Positions 25,219-33,292 of a stretch of DNA of 64,000 nt are shown here, piece by piece. Below the pieces are notes generated by a model. That model did no database searches and had not been told where the DNA came from. It saw only the letters and a program-made list of their open reading frames with translations. Source of the DNA: Alphaproteobacteria bacterium (GTDB lineage: Bacteria; Pseudomonadota; Alphaproteobacteria; Rhodobacterales; Rhodobacteraceae). The translations under genes were made by a program, and so were the position numbers. Position 1 is the stretch's first letter; each line of letters opens with the position of its first letter. The stretch lies in the NCBI GenBank assembly GCA_030429495.1, contig JAUIFH010000001.1, positions 372,001-436,000 on the forward strand. Reading direction: 5' to 3'.

Positions 25219-26274
25219 ATGCCCAGCCAGCCGATCCTGATCGACCTTCGCTCCGATACCGCGACGCGGCCGTCAGAGGCCATGCGACGCGCGATGGCCG
25301 AGGCAAAGGTCGGAGACGAACAGCGCGGCGAGGATCCGACCACGCTCGCGCTTGAGGCGCGGGTGGCCGCTCTACTGGGGCAGGAAAAGGCGCTGTTCCT
25401 GCCCTCGGGAACCATGTGCAACCAGATCGCGTTTCTGGTGCATTGCCGGCCGGGGGACGAGATCATCTGCGCCGCGAATGCGCATGTGTTCGGGTCGGAA
25501 GGGGCGGGCGCCGCAGCGCTTGCCGGGGCGCAGTTCCGCCCGATCGCGACCGAAACCGGCCTGTTCTGCGAAGCAGAGGTCGGGCCGCTTCTGCGGACGC
25601 CCCGCCACCGCTCGCCGCGCAGCCGGGTTGTCACGGTCGAACAGACGACCAACCGCGGTGGCGGCCGGATATGGTCGCAGGCAGCGATCTCGGGCCTTGC
25701 CGCTTTCGTTCACACGAATGGGCTGATCCTGCACATGGACGGCGCGCGTCTCATGAACGCGGCCGTCGCGTCGGGCGTTCCGGCCGCCAGTTTCAGCCAG
25801 CCTTGCGACAGCGTCTGGATCGACCTTTCGAAGGGGCTTGGCTGTCCGCTCGGAGCGGTTCTTGCCGGGCCGGCGGGGTTCATCGAGGAGGCGCTGGTCT
25901 GGAAGCACCGCCTTGGCGGCGCGATGCGTCAGTCCGGCATCGTGGCCGCTGCTGGCCTTTACGCGCTGGACCACAATGTCGACCGGCTCGCGGAGGACCA
26001 CGCGCATGCGCGTCGGTTCGCGGGGCGGATCGGCAGCGTGCCCGGCGTGATCGTGACACCGGCGGACGTGTTCACCAACATCGTCTTCCTCGACCTTTCA
26101 GCACGGAACCTGCCGGCGAAGGACCTTGCGGAAAAGGTCATGGAAGCCGGGATTGCCGTGAATGTGGAAGGACCGTCCCTGATCCGCATCGTGACCCATC
26201 TGGATATCTCCGGGGCCGATATCGACAGGGCGGCTGCTGTCACCGCCGACGCGATCACCGGCATGGCGGTCTGA
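25219..26274 (+). CDS. ltaE: Low-specificity threonine aldolase / beta-eliminating lyase
   Basis: A 351-residue fold-type I PLP enzyme that cleaves threonine or allo-threonine to glycine and acetaldehyde. Visible: [19 protein letters not shown] at the start, [43 protein letters not shown], and the PLP lysine in [14 protein letters not shown]. The gene follows ispA after 115 nt and may have its own promoter. It is convergent with the DUF1028 gene. Confidence 0.88.
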   Translation: MPSQPILIDLRSDTATRPSEAMRRAMAEAKVGDEQRGEDPTTLALEARVAALLGQEKALFLPSGTMCNQIAFLVHCRPGDEIICAANAHVFGSEGAGAAALAGAQFRPIATETGLFCEAEVGPLLRTPRHRSPRSRVVTVEQTTNRGGGRIWSQAAISGLAAFVHTNGLILHMDGARLMNAAVASGVPAASFSQPCDSVWIDLSKGLGCPLGAVLAGPAGFIEEALVWKHRLGGAMRQSGIVAAAGLYALDHNVDRLAEDHAHARRFAGRIGSVPGVIVTPADVFTNIVFLDLSARNLPAKDLAEKVMEAGIAVNVEGPSLIRIVTHLDISGADIDRAAAVTADAITGMAV

Positions 26275-26313
26275 GATGCCGTACCCGCGTGCGGGCTGCG
26301 GTCAGTTCCAGGC

Positions 26314-26979
26314 TCAGTCGAGGACGCGTTCCCTGTCCGTCGATACAGGTACCTGCCGCACCCAGTCGGAGTAGTCTCCAGATGTTGCGGCGTCGCGCAG
26401 GCGCTTCAACGCGCCAACAGGATCGTCCGGGTCATGGTCGATACGAAGCGTCAACGGCGGATGGTCCGGGTGCAGGACGAGCAGTGCCGCCGACAATAGG
26501 CCCCGGTAGTCACCACCCGCAGCATTCGCGGCCTCCAGTGCCGAGACCAGCCGGCGGTCGAGCGTTCCCTGTGCCGTCTTGAACCTCTCGACCATCGCGC
26601 CAAGGACACCCTCATTCGCCAACATGTTGCCTGCAACGATTCCGCCGGGAAAGCTGATGCTTCCCTTGACACCCTCGTTCGATGCGCCGGTAAAGGCGGC
26701 GACACCGCCACTCATATCCAGCGCGGCCAATTGACGGTATTCCCTGCCGGCATCGGCCGATGTTACCTGCGCGACGGCCGGCACGGCGCCCGTGCCATGC
26801 TTCATCGCCTGCAGCACATCGTCGCCCCAGAACGTCGAGGGCGCCGCGCCCTGACTGGCGGAGATGCCTGACAACAGATCTCCACGCAGCACCCAGCCGC
26901 CGACGCAAAGACTGCCGGTCGCGGCCGCTCCGCCGATTGCGCCTGTCATCGGGTCGTGCGCGAGAATCGAAAACGTCAT
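26314..26979 (-). CDS. DUF1028-family protein
   Basis: A 221-residue protein with the DUF1028 pattern: MTFSILAHDPMTGAIGGAAATG with a Thr/Ser-rich N-terminus like Ntn hydrolases, ISASQGAAPSTFWGDDVLQ, FTGASNEGVKG, and the segment FPGGIVAGNMLANEGVL. Family members often lie beside peptide ABC transporters and peptidases; function is not established. It is divergent from the ABC transporter operon at 27078 and shares a promoter region holding a perfect inverted repeat. Confidence 0.83.
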   Translation of the reverse strand: MTFSILAHDPMTGAIGGAAATGSLCVGGWVLRGDLLSGISASQGAAPSTFWGDDVLQAMKHGTGAVPAVAQVTSADAGREYRQLAALDMSGGVAAFTGASNEGVKGSISFPGGIVAGNMLANEGVLGAMVERFKTAQGTLDRRLVSALEAANAAGGDYRGLLSAALLVLHPDHPPLTLRIDHDPDDPVGALKRLRDAATSGDYSDWVRQVPVSTDRERVLD

Positions 26980-27002
26980 GCCTCACCTTTGTAATATGGA
27001 TC

Positions 27003-27045
27003 AATTATCATGATAAATTGACCTATGCAATTTATCATGATAATT
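27003..27045. promoter_or_regulatory. Perfect inverted repeat, candidate GntR operator
   Basis: Perfect 18-bp arms (27003-27020 and 27028-27045) with a 7-nt spacer. Each arm contains the 12-bp palindrome TTATCATGATAA (27005-27016 and 27032-27043), so there are two palindromic half-sites 27 bp apart. It lies between the DUF1028 gene and the ABC transporter. The GntR gene at the operon end is the likely regulator. Confidence 0.7.
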
Positions 27046-27077
27046 AACGGCCAATAAAACCAACTGGGAGAACTCAA

Positions 27078-28658
27078 ATGAAGCTGTTGTCCTGGACCCG
27101 CAGGGGTCTGTTGATGGCCGTGGCCGGCACCGCGTTCGCCACGACGGGTCTGCCCGGTCCCGCCAATGCGCAAACACCGCCCGGCGTGCTGATCGTCGGG
27201 CAGATCGCCGAGCCGAAGTCGCTCGACCCCGCCGCAGTGACCGCGGTCAACGATTTCCGTATATTGGTAAACGTTTACGAGGGCCTGACCCGCTACAAAT
27301 CAGGCACGCTGGAGGTGGAGCCGGCACTGGCTACCGGATGGTCGATCAGCGACGACGGCACCGAATACACCTTCACCCTCAGGGATGGAGTGACGTTCCA
27401 TGACGGGACGCCTTTCGACGCCGAGGCCGTGAAATTCAATTTCGACCGGATGCTCGACGAGAATCACCCCTACCATGACACCGGCCCGTTCCCGCTCAGC
27501 TTTTTCTTCGGAGCGGTGGAGAAAACCGAAGTCGTCGACGCGATGACGGTTAAGTTCACGTTGAACGCGCCATACGCGCCGTTCCTGTCGAACCTCGCTT
27601 ATCCCACGGGCCTTTTGGTTTCGCCTGCGGCCGTGATGGCGAATGGCAAGGAGTTCGGCCGCAGCCCGGTCGGGACGGGGCCCTTCAAATTCGCCGAATG
27701 GCGTTCGAACGAGGCGGTCGTGGTCGAACGGAACGATGCCTACTGGGGTGATCCGGCTGGCGCCGAGGCGGTCGTCTTCCGCCCGATCACTGATGCGAAT
27801 ACCCGCGTGGCAGAGATGCTGGCCGGGGGCATCGACATGATGGTCGAAGTGCCCCCGACGTCGCTCGGGCAGTTTCAGGGCGATGGATTTTCCGTCGCCG
27901 AGCAGGCAGGTCCGCATGTCTGGTTCCTGATCCTGAACGCCAAGGAGGGTCCATTTGCCGATCAGCGTGTGCGTCAGGCGGCGAACTACGCGATCAACAA
28001 GGAGGCGATCGTGAACGACGTGCTTGAGGGCACGGCCACCGTTGCGGCGGGGCCCACCCCGCCCGCCTTCGCCTGGGCATACAACGAAGCGCTCGATCCC
28101 TATCCCTACGATCCCGAAAAGGCCACGGCGCTGATCGCCGAGGCCGGCGCGGAAGGCGCCACGCTGACATTCTATGTCACCGAGGGCGGTTCCGGGATGC
28201 TCGACCCGGTCCCGATGGGCACTGCCATTCAGGCCGATCTCGAAGCCGTTGGCTTCGACGTCAAGATCGAGACCTACGAATGGAACACGTTCCTTGGGGA
28301 AGTGAATCCCGGACTTGAAGGCAAGGCTGACATGGCCGAGATGGCGTGGATGACCAACGACCCGGACACGCTCCCCTATCTCGCCCTTCGTTCCGAGGCG
28401 TGGCCCGACAAGGGCGGCTTCAACTCGGGTTACTACGCCAACGACAAGGTTGACGAACTTCTGGAGGCGGCGCGAACTGCGACCGATCAGGACGAGCGCG
28501 CACGGCTCTACCGCGAGATGCAGGCCATCGTGCAGGAGGACGCCCCCTGGGTCTTTGTCGCAAACTGGAAGCAGAATGCCGTGACAAGCGACCGGGTTGA
28601 GAACTTCGGCCTCGAACCTTCGTTCCTGTTGCATCTGCAGGGCGTCGTGAAGAACTGA
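27078..28658 (+). CDS. Peptide/opine-type ABC transporter, substrate-binding protein
   Basis: A 526-residue family-5 extracellular solute-binding protein. The signal region MKLLSWTRRGLLMAVAGTAF with a twin-Arg ends near PANAQ. Family hallmarks are EPKSLDPAAVTAVNDFRIL, YEGLTRYKSGTLEVEPALA, TFTLRDGVTFHDGTPFDAEAV-type signature and VRQAANYAINKEAIV. A GGGAG ribosome binding site precedes the ATG. It is the first gene of a four-gene transporter operon ending in a GntR gene. The ligand could be a peptide, opine or other amine. Confidence 0.88.
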   Translation: MKLLSWTRRGLLMAVAGTAFATTGLPGPANAQTPPGVLIVGQIAEPKSLDPAAVTAVNDFRILVNVYEGLTRYKSGTLEVEPALATGWSISDDGTEYTFTLRDGVTFHDGTPFDAEAVKFNFDRMLDENHPYHDTGPFPLSFFFGAVEKTEVVDAMTVKFTLNAPYAPFLSNLAYPTGLLVSPAAVMANGKEFGRSPVGTGPFKFAEWRSNEAVVVERNDAYWGDPAGAEAVVFRPITDANTRVAEMLAGGIDMMVEVPPTSLGQFQGDGFSVAEQAGPHVWFLILNAKEGPFADQRVRQAANYAINKEAIVNDVLEGTATVAAGPTPPAFAWAYNEALDPYPYDPEKATALIAEAGAEGATLTFYVTEGGSGMLDPVPMGTAIQADLEAVGFDVKIETYEWNTFLGEVNPGLEGKADMAEMAWMTNDPDTLPYLALRSEAWPDKGGFNSGYYANDKVDELLEAARTATDQDERARLYREMQAIVQEDAPWVFVANWKQNAVTSDRVENFGLEPSFLLHLQGVVKN

Positions 28659-28727
28659 TGCGTATCGCTGCGGGTTGTGCTTCGGTGGCCCGCAGCGCCT
28701 CGTCTCCCCGCCGGGCAGGAGGGCAGG

Positions 28728-29675
28728 ATGGGCGGATATGTCCTCAAACGATTGGTGTCGGCCGTTCCCGTGCTTCTGGGAATCACGATCATCGTCTTTC
28801 TGATCATGTCGCTGATCCCCGGCGATCCCGCCACGGCGATCCTCGGCTCCTACGCAACCCCTGAAAACGTCGAGAAACTGAACCGCGACCTTGGTCTCGA
28901 CAAGCCTATGGTACAGCGCTACTTCATCTGGCTCGGCAATATGCTCACGGGTGATTTCGGGCGCTCCTTCTCGCTCAACCGGCCGGTGCTCGACGAAATT
29001 CTGGAGCGATTCAACGCGACGCTGATCCTTGCCGGCACCAGCTTTATCCTTTGTGCCGTCCTCGGCGTATTGGCGGGGGTTGTGTCGGCGGCACGGCAAT
29101 ACGGTCTTGCCGACAAGGCGATCACGTTCGTCGTGCTTATCGGTATCTCCGTACCGTCCTTCTTTCTCGGCATGATGATGATCCTGGCCTTTGCCGTGAA
29201 TCTGCGGTGGCTGCCTGTAAGCGGCATGTATGCGATCTACGGCGGGGGCGATCTGCCCGACCTTTTGCATCACCTTGTCATGCCCGCGCTGGCGCTGGCC
29301 GCAGTCGCAACCGGCGTCGTCGCCCGGCTGAGCCGCTCCGCCATGCTCGAAGTGCTCAGGCAGGACTATATCCGTACGGCGCGCGCCAAGGGCGTACCGG
29401 AGCGTCGTGTGATCCTCGGGCATGCCCTGCGCGCGGCGATGGTCTCGATCATTCCGGTGCTTGGCATTCAGGCCGGGTTCGTCCTGTCCGGCGCGGTCTA
29501 TATCGAGATCGTGTTTCAGTGGCCCGGCGTCGGCCGGATGCTGGTTGATGCGATTCTCAAACGCGATCTGCTGCTGGTTCAGGGCGGCGTGGTCTTCGTT
29601 GCGGCTTGTTACGTGCTCTTCAACATCGCTGTGGACGTGGCGCAAAGCCTGCTCGATCCGAGGATCAAGACGTGA
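28728..29675 (+). CDS. Peptide-type ABC transporter, permease (DppB-like)
   Basis: A 315-residue inner-membrane permease with six likely membrane segments, the DppB N-terminus YVLKRLVSAVPVLLGITIIVF and the EAA loop around DYIRTARAKGVPERRVILGHALR. GDPATAILGSYATPENVEKL is typical of the DppB branch. An AGGAGG lies 5 nt before the ATG at 28728. Its stop overlaps the GTG start of the next gene. Confidence 0.9.
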   Translation: MGGYVLKRLVSAVPVLLGITIIVFLIMSLIPGDPATAILGSYATPENVEKLNRDLGLDKPMVQRYFIWLGNMLTGDFGRSFSLNRPVLDEILERFNATLILAGTSFILCAVLGVLAGVVSAARQYGLADKAITFVVLIGISVPSFFLGMMMILAFAVNLRWLPVSGMYAIYGGGDLPDLLHHLVMPALALAAVATGVVARLSRSAMLEVLRQDYIRTARAKGVPERRVILGHALRAAMVSIIPVLGIQAGFVLSGAVYIEIVFQWPGVGRMLVDAILKRDLLLVQGGVVFVAACYVLFNIAVDVAQSLLDPRIKT

Positions 29676-31537
29676 GCTCCTTCTTCCACCTGTTGTTCCG
29701 CAACCGGCTTGCGACGTTGGGCGCGGTCGTTCTCGCCGTTATCGTGCTTCTGGTTCTCCTGACCCCGCTTCTGCCCTTGCAGAACCCGGACGTCACCGCC
29801 ACTGCGGACCGGTTCAAGCGCCCCTTCACCGAAGGGCATCTGCTGGGAACTGATCATCTGGGCCGCGATCTTCTCAGCCGTCTCCTGCACGGCACGCGGC
29901 TCAGCCTTGCCATCGGTGTTGCTGCCGCGTTGATTGCCGCCACGATCGGTTCGGCCATCGGCATTGTCGCAGGATACTTCGGGGGGCGCATCGACAATGT
30001 GATCATGCGCTGCGTGGATATGCTGATGGCATTTCCCTACATCCTCCTCGCGCTCGCCATCGTTGCCGCTCTTGGCCCTGGTCTGATGAACGCGCTGATT
30101 GCGGTGGCTGCCGTGAATGTTCCCTTCTTCGCCCGCAACATCCGCGGCATCGCTGTCGGTCTTGCAGGGCGCGAGTTCATCGACGCTGCGAGGCTGGCTG
30201 GCATGGGGCACACCCGGATCATACTGACCGAACTGCTGCCCAACGTTCTGCCGGTCATCATCATCGCAATGTCCACGACCGTGGGCTGGATGATCCTTGA
30301 GACTGCCGGCCTGTCGTTTCTCGGCCTTGGCAGCCAGCCGCCGCAGGCCGATCTGGGCTCCATGCTTGGCGAGGCGCGCTCGGCGCTGATCTCGCATCCG
30401 CATACGTCCGTCGTGCCGGGGATCATGATCTTCCTTATCGTGATGGCGATCAATCTGCTGGGCGACGGGGTGCGCGACGCACTTGATCCACGGCTCCGTT
30501 CCGGCGCGCTCAGCCGGCCGCGCGCCACCACGATGGTCGACCGAGATAGCCCGGCCCCCGCGCCGACCGACGACCTTCTGGCGATCCAGGACCTGCACAC
30601 CCAGTTCCATGTCGGCGAGCGGATTTATCGCGCGGTGGGAGGCGTCAGCCTTGCCATCAAGCCCGGGGAGTGTCTGGGCGTTATCGGTGAAAGCGGTTCG
30701 GGCAAGTCAGTGACGGCGTTGAGTGTCATGGGCCTTGTCGCGTCTCCACCCGGCGTCATTACCGGCGGGGCGGTGCGCTTCCAGGGCGAGGATCTGATCG
30801 GGGCGCCCTACGAAGCGCTTCGTCAGAAGCGCGGCGACCGCGTCGCCTACATCTTTCAGGACCCGCTTTCCACCCTGCATCCGCTTTACCGTATCGGCCA
30901 GCAACTGGCCGAGGCGATACAGTCCCACGACCGCATTTCCAACGCCGTGGCCCGGACACGCGCGATCCAGCTCCTGAAAGATGTCCGCATTCCGAACGCG
31001 GAGGCGCGGATCGACAACTACCCGCATGAGATGTCGGGCGGCATGCGCCAGCGTGTGGGCATCGCCATGGCCCTGGCCAACGAACCCGACGTGATTATCG
31101 CGGATGAGCCGACGACCGCGCTCGACGTAACCGTTCAGGCACAGATCCTGTCCCTCCTCGATGACCTGCGACGCGCGCGTGGATTGGCGATCATTTTCAT
31201 CACGCATGATTTCGGTGTGGTGGCGCAGCTTTGCGACCGGGTGGCCGTTATGTATGCCGGCCGCATCGTGGAGGAAGGCCCGACCGGGGCCGTGCTCGAC
31301 GCGCCGGCGCATCCCTATACCAAGCGGCTGATCGCCTGCGTGCCGGAGCTTGGCGGTGGACGGCGCGTACTGGCGGCGATTCCGGGCTTGCCGCCAATGG
31401 TCGACAGGCTGCCGCCGGGTTGCGCCTTCGCTCCGCGCTGTGACAAGGTGCAGGAAGGCTGCCGGGCCGGTGATATCGCGCTGGCCGGCACCGCGCCACG
31501 CGCCGTGCGCTGCCTCTTTCCCGAGGAGGAGGTGTAG
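29672..31537 (+). CDS. Fused ABC permease-ATPase (DppC-DppD-like)
   Basis: A 621-residue fusion. Residues about 1-290 form a DppC-like permease ([24 protein letters not shown] loop [23 protein letters not shown]). Residues about 300-621 form a DppD-like ATPase with Walker A GESGSGKS near 338, signature [14 protein letters not shown], Walker [14 protein letters not shown], and the C-terminal Cys-containing [14 protein letters not shown] region. GTG 29672 overlaps the previous stop. The reading frame is continuous across the linker, so this is not a frameshift artefact within this sequence. Such fusions are known in this family. Confidence 0.9.
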   Translation: MSSFFHLLFRNRLATLGAVVLAVIVLLVLLTPLLPLQNPDVTATADRFKRPFTEGHLLGTDHLGRDLLSRLLHGTRLSLAIGVAAALIAATIGSAIGIVAGYFGGRIDNVIMRCVDMLMAFPYILLALAIVAALGPGLMNALIAVAAVNVPFFARNIRGIAVGLAGREFIDAARLAGMGHTRIILTELLPNVLPVIIIAMSTTVGWMILETAGLSFLGLGSQPPQADLGSMLGEARSALISHPHTSVVPGIMIFLIVMAINLLGDGVRDALDPRLRSGALSRPRATTMVDRDSPAPAPTDDLLAIQDLHTQFHVGERIYRAVGGVSLAIKPGECLGVIGESGSGKSVTALSVMGLVASPPGVITGGAVRFQGEDLIGAPYEALRQKRGDRVAYIFQDPLSTLHPLYRIGQQLAEAIQSHDRISNAVARTRAIQLLKDVRIPNAEARIDNYPHEMSGGMRQRVGIAMALANEPDVIIADEPTTALDVTVQAQILSLLDDLRRARGLAIIFITHDFGVVAQLCDRVAVMYAGRIVEEGPTGAVLDAPAHPYTKRLIACVPELGGGRRVLAAIPGLPPMVDRLPPGCAFAPRCDKVQEGCRAGDIALAGTAPRAVRCLFPEEEV

Positions 31538-32494
31538 GTGCCGGCGCTCAGGGTGGAGAATCTCGCCAAGACCTTCCCGCTCAGGAAACCGCTTTTCGGT
31601 TCCGCCGCGCCCGGAGTGCGCGCGGTACGGCCGATGAGTTTCTCTGTCGAGCCGGGTGAGACATTGGGTATCGTCGGCGAATCCGGGTGCGGCAAGTCGA
31701 CTTTGGCGCGGATGCTGGTCGGGCTGCTCGAACCGACCGAGGGAAGGGTCGAAATCGCTGGCCGCGCGCTGGACAACGCCGATCCGGCGGAATTCGGCAA
31801 GCTGATCCAGTATGTGTTCCAGGATCCGCAGAGCAGCCTCAACCCGCGCAAGACGATCCGGCAGGTGATGGAGGCCCCGCTCAAGCGGCTGCACGGTATG
31901 GCCCGCCCGCAACGCGCGGCCCGGATCGCCGAGATATTCGCGAGCGTCAATCTGCGCGAGGAGTTTCTGGATCGCTATCCGCATGAATTCTCCGGCGGTC
32001 AGGCGCAGCGGATTGGCATCGCCCGTGCGCTTGCAGCCAGTCCACGGATCATCGTTCTCGATGAGCCGGTGTCGGCGCTCGATGTTTCGGTACAGGCGCA
32101 GGTGTTGAATCTGCTGGCCGAGTTGAAAGCGCAGTTCGGCCTAACTTACCTGTTTATCAGCCATGACCTTGCCGTGGTGGAGGCGGTCAGCGACCGGATC
32201 GTGGTGCTCTACTTCGGATCTGTCGTTGAAATCGGCCGCGCCGAGAGCGTTTTCGCGAGGCCCCGGCATCCCTACACGAAACTCCTCGCGGACAGTGCGC
32301 CTGTAGTCGGGCGGCCGCTGACGGCGCCCGAGCAGAAGGGAACCGAGCTGCCCGACCCGCTCGACCCGCCGCCGGGTTGTGCTTTCGCTGGACGTTGCCC
32401 GCGTGCAACTGATATCTGCCGCACCGTCATGCCGGATCTCACTGAAATGGGAGAAGATCAGTTTGCCGCCTGTCACCACCCGATCGAAGGCTGA
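31538..32494 (+). CDS. Peptide-type ABC transporter, ATP-binding protein (DppF-like)
   Basis: A 318-residue ATPase that pairs with the fused subunit. Walker A GESGCGKST, Q-loop FQDPQSSLNPR, signature FSGGQAQRIGIARAL and Walker B IIVLDEPVSALDVS are present, with the C-terminal oligopeptide/dipeptide transporter region ending in CAFAGRCPRA. The start is GTG 31538 immediately after the previous stop, with GAGGAGG upstream. Confidence 0.9.
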   Translation: MPALRVENLAKTFPLRKPLFGSAAPGVRAVRPMSFSVEPGETLGIVGESGCGKSTLARMLVGLLEPTEGRVEIAGRALDNADPAEFGKLIQYVFQDPQSSLNPRKTIRQVMEAPLKRLHGMARPQRAARIAEIFASVNLREEFLDRYPHEFSGGQAQRIGIARALAASPRIIVLDEPVSALDVSVQAQVLNLLAELKAQFGLTYLFISHDLAVVEAVSDRIVVLYFGSVVEIGRAESVFARPRHPYTKLLADSAPVVGRPLTAPEQKGTELPDPLDPPPGCAFAGRCPRATDICRTVMPDLTEMGEDQFAACHHPIEG

Positions 32495-33227
32495 AGCCAA
32501 GCTCAGCCGGCCCGTCCAGGTTGCCGAGGCGATCAAGGACTGGGTTGTTGAGCGCGGCTTGCAGGCCGGAAGCCGCTTGCCCGGCGAGGCGGAACTGATC
32601 GAACGCTTCGGCATGGCCAAGGGAACCATCCGAGAGGCGATGCGTGTCCTTGAGGCGCAAGGTCTTGTCAAAACCCGCACGGGTCCAGGCGGCGGGAGTT
32701 TTGTGCACGAGGTCAGTCGCCAACGCGCGAAGGCGCTGCTGGGGAACTATTTCTATTTCAAGGACCTGACCATCGGCGACATCTACCAACTTCGTCTAAC
32801 GCTCGAACCGCAACTGGCGGCATCGCTCGCGGGCAAATTGTCGGAAGATGTTCTCAGGCAACTCGAAGACACGATAGCCGGGTATTCCCATCCTTCGGCC
32901 AGCCTTGACGAGGAACGCCGCCAACATGTTGCTTCACTAAGGTTTCATGCGATCCTGGCAGAACAGTCGGGAAACCCCCTGTTGGGTTTCATCATCGACT
33001 TCATGGTGAAGCTGTTGTCGGACCTTACCGTTTACCGCCGCCTGTACTCGCCGCCGAACATCGAGTTGTGGCAGAAAGGCCGGGATCACCAACAGGCCTT
33101 GGTCGTGGCGCTGCGCGATGGTGACGCCGAACAGGCCCGGTCGATCATGGCCGATCACATGGAGACCGCGTGGGCGCTCATGCGCAGGCAGGAGGTCGAA
33201 ATGCAAAAACGGTTCATCTCGGAATAA
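32463..33227 (+). CDS. GntR-family (FadR-type) transcriptional regulator
   Basis: A 254-residue regulator with an N-terminal winged helix (VAEAIKDWVVERGLQAG, LPGEAELIERFGMAKGTIREAMRVLEAQGLV) and an all-helical FCD-type ligand domain (YQLRLTLEPQLAASLAG, SLRFHAILAEQSGNPLL). A TTG start at 32463 with GGGAG 9 nt upstream gives a normal length; the ATG at 32379 would overlap the transporter gene by 116 nt. It is the last gene of the transporter operon and probably controls it through the palindromes at 27003-27045. Confidence 0.82.
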   Translation: MPPVTTRSKAEAKLSRPVQVAEAIKDWVVERGLQAGSRLPGEAELIERFGMAKGTIREAMRVLEAQGLVKTRTGPGGGSFVHEVSRQRAKALLGNYFYFKDLTIGDIYQLRLTLEPQLAASLAGKLSEDVLRQLEDTIAGYSHPSASLDEERRQHVASLRFHAILAEQSGNPLLGFIIDFMVKLLSDLTVYRRLYSPPNIELWQKGRDHQQALVVALRDGDAEQARSIMADHMETAWALMRRQEVEMQKRFISE

Positions 33228-33292
33228 TCGCTCGGGGCGCGCGGTCGGCAGAAGAATGACGCCGGTCCGTGCACACGGTCCTGCGCTATCGG

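Noticed and set aside
27300-29645. Long minus-strand reading frame (781 codons) opposite the peptide transporter
   Set aside because: It is antisense to two clear ABC transporter genes, lacks any recognisable domain, is rich in Arg/His/Gly and has no ribosome binding site. Such frames are common in GC-rich DNA.
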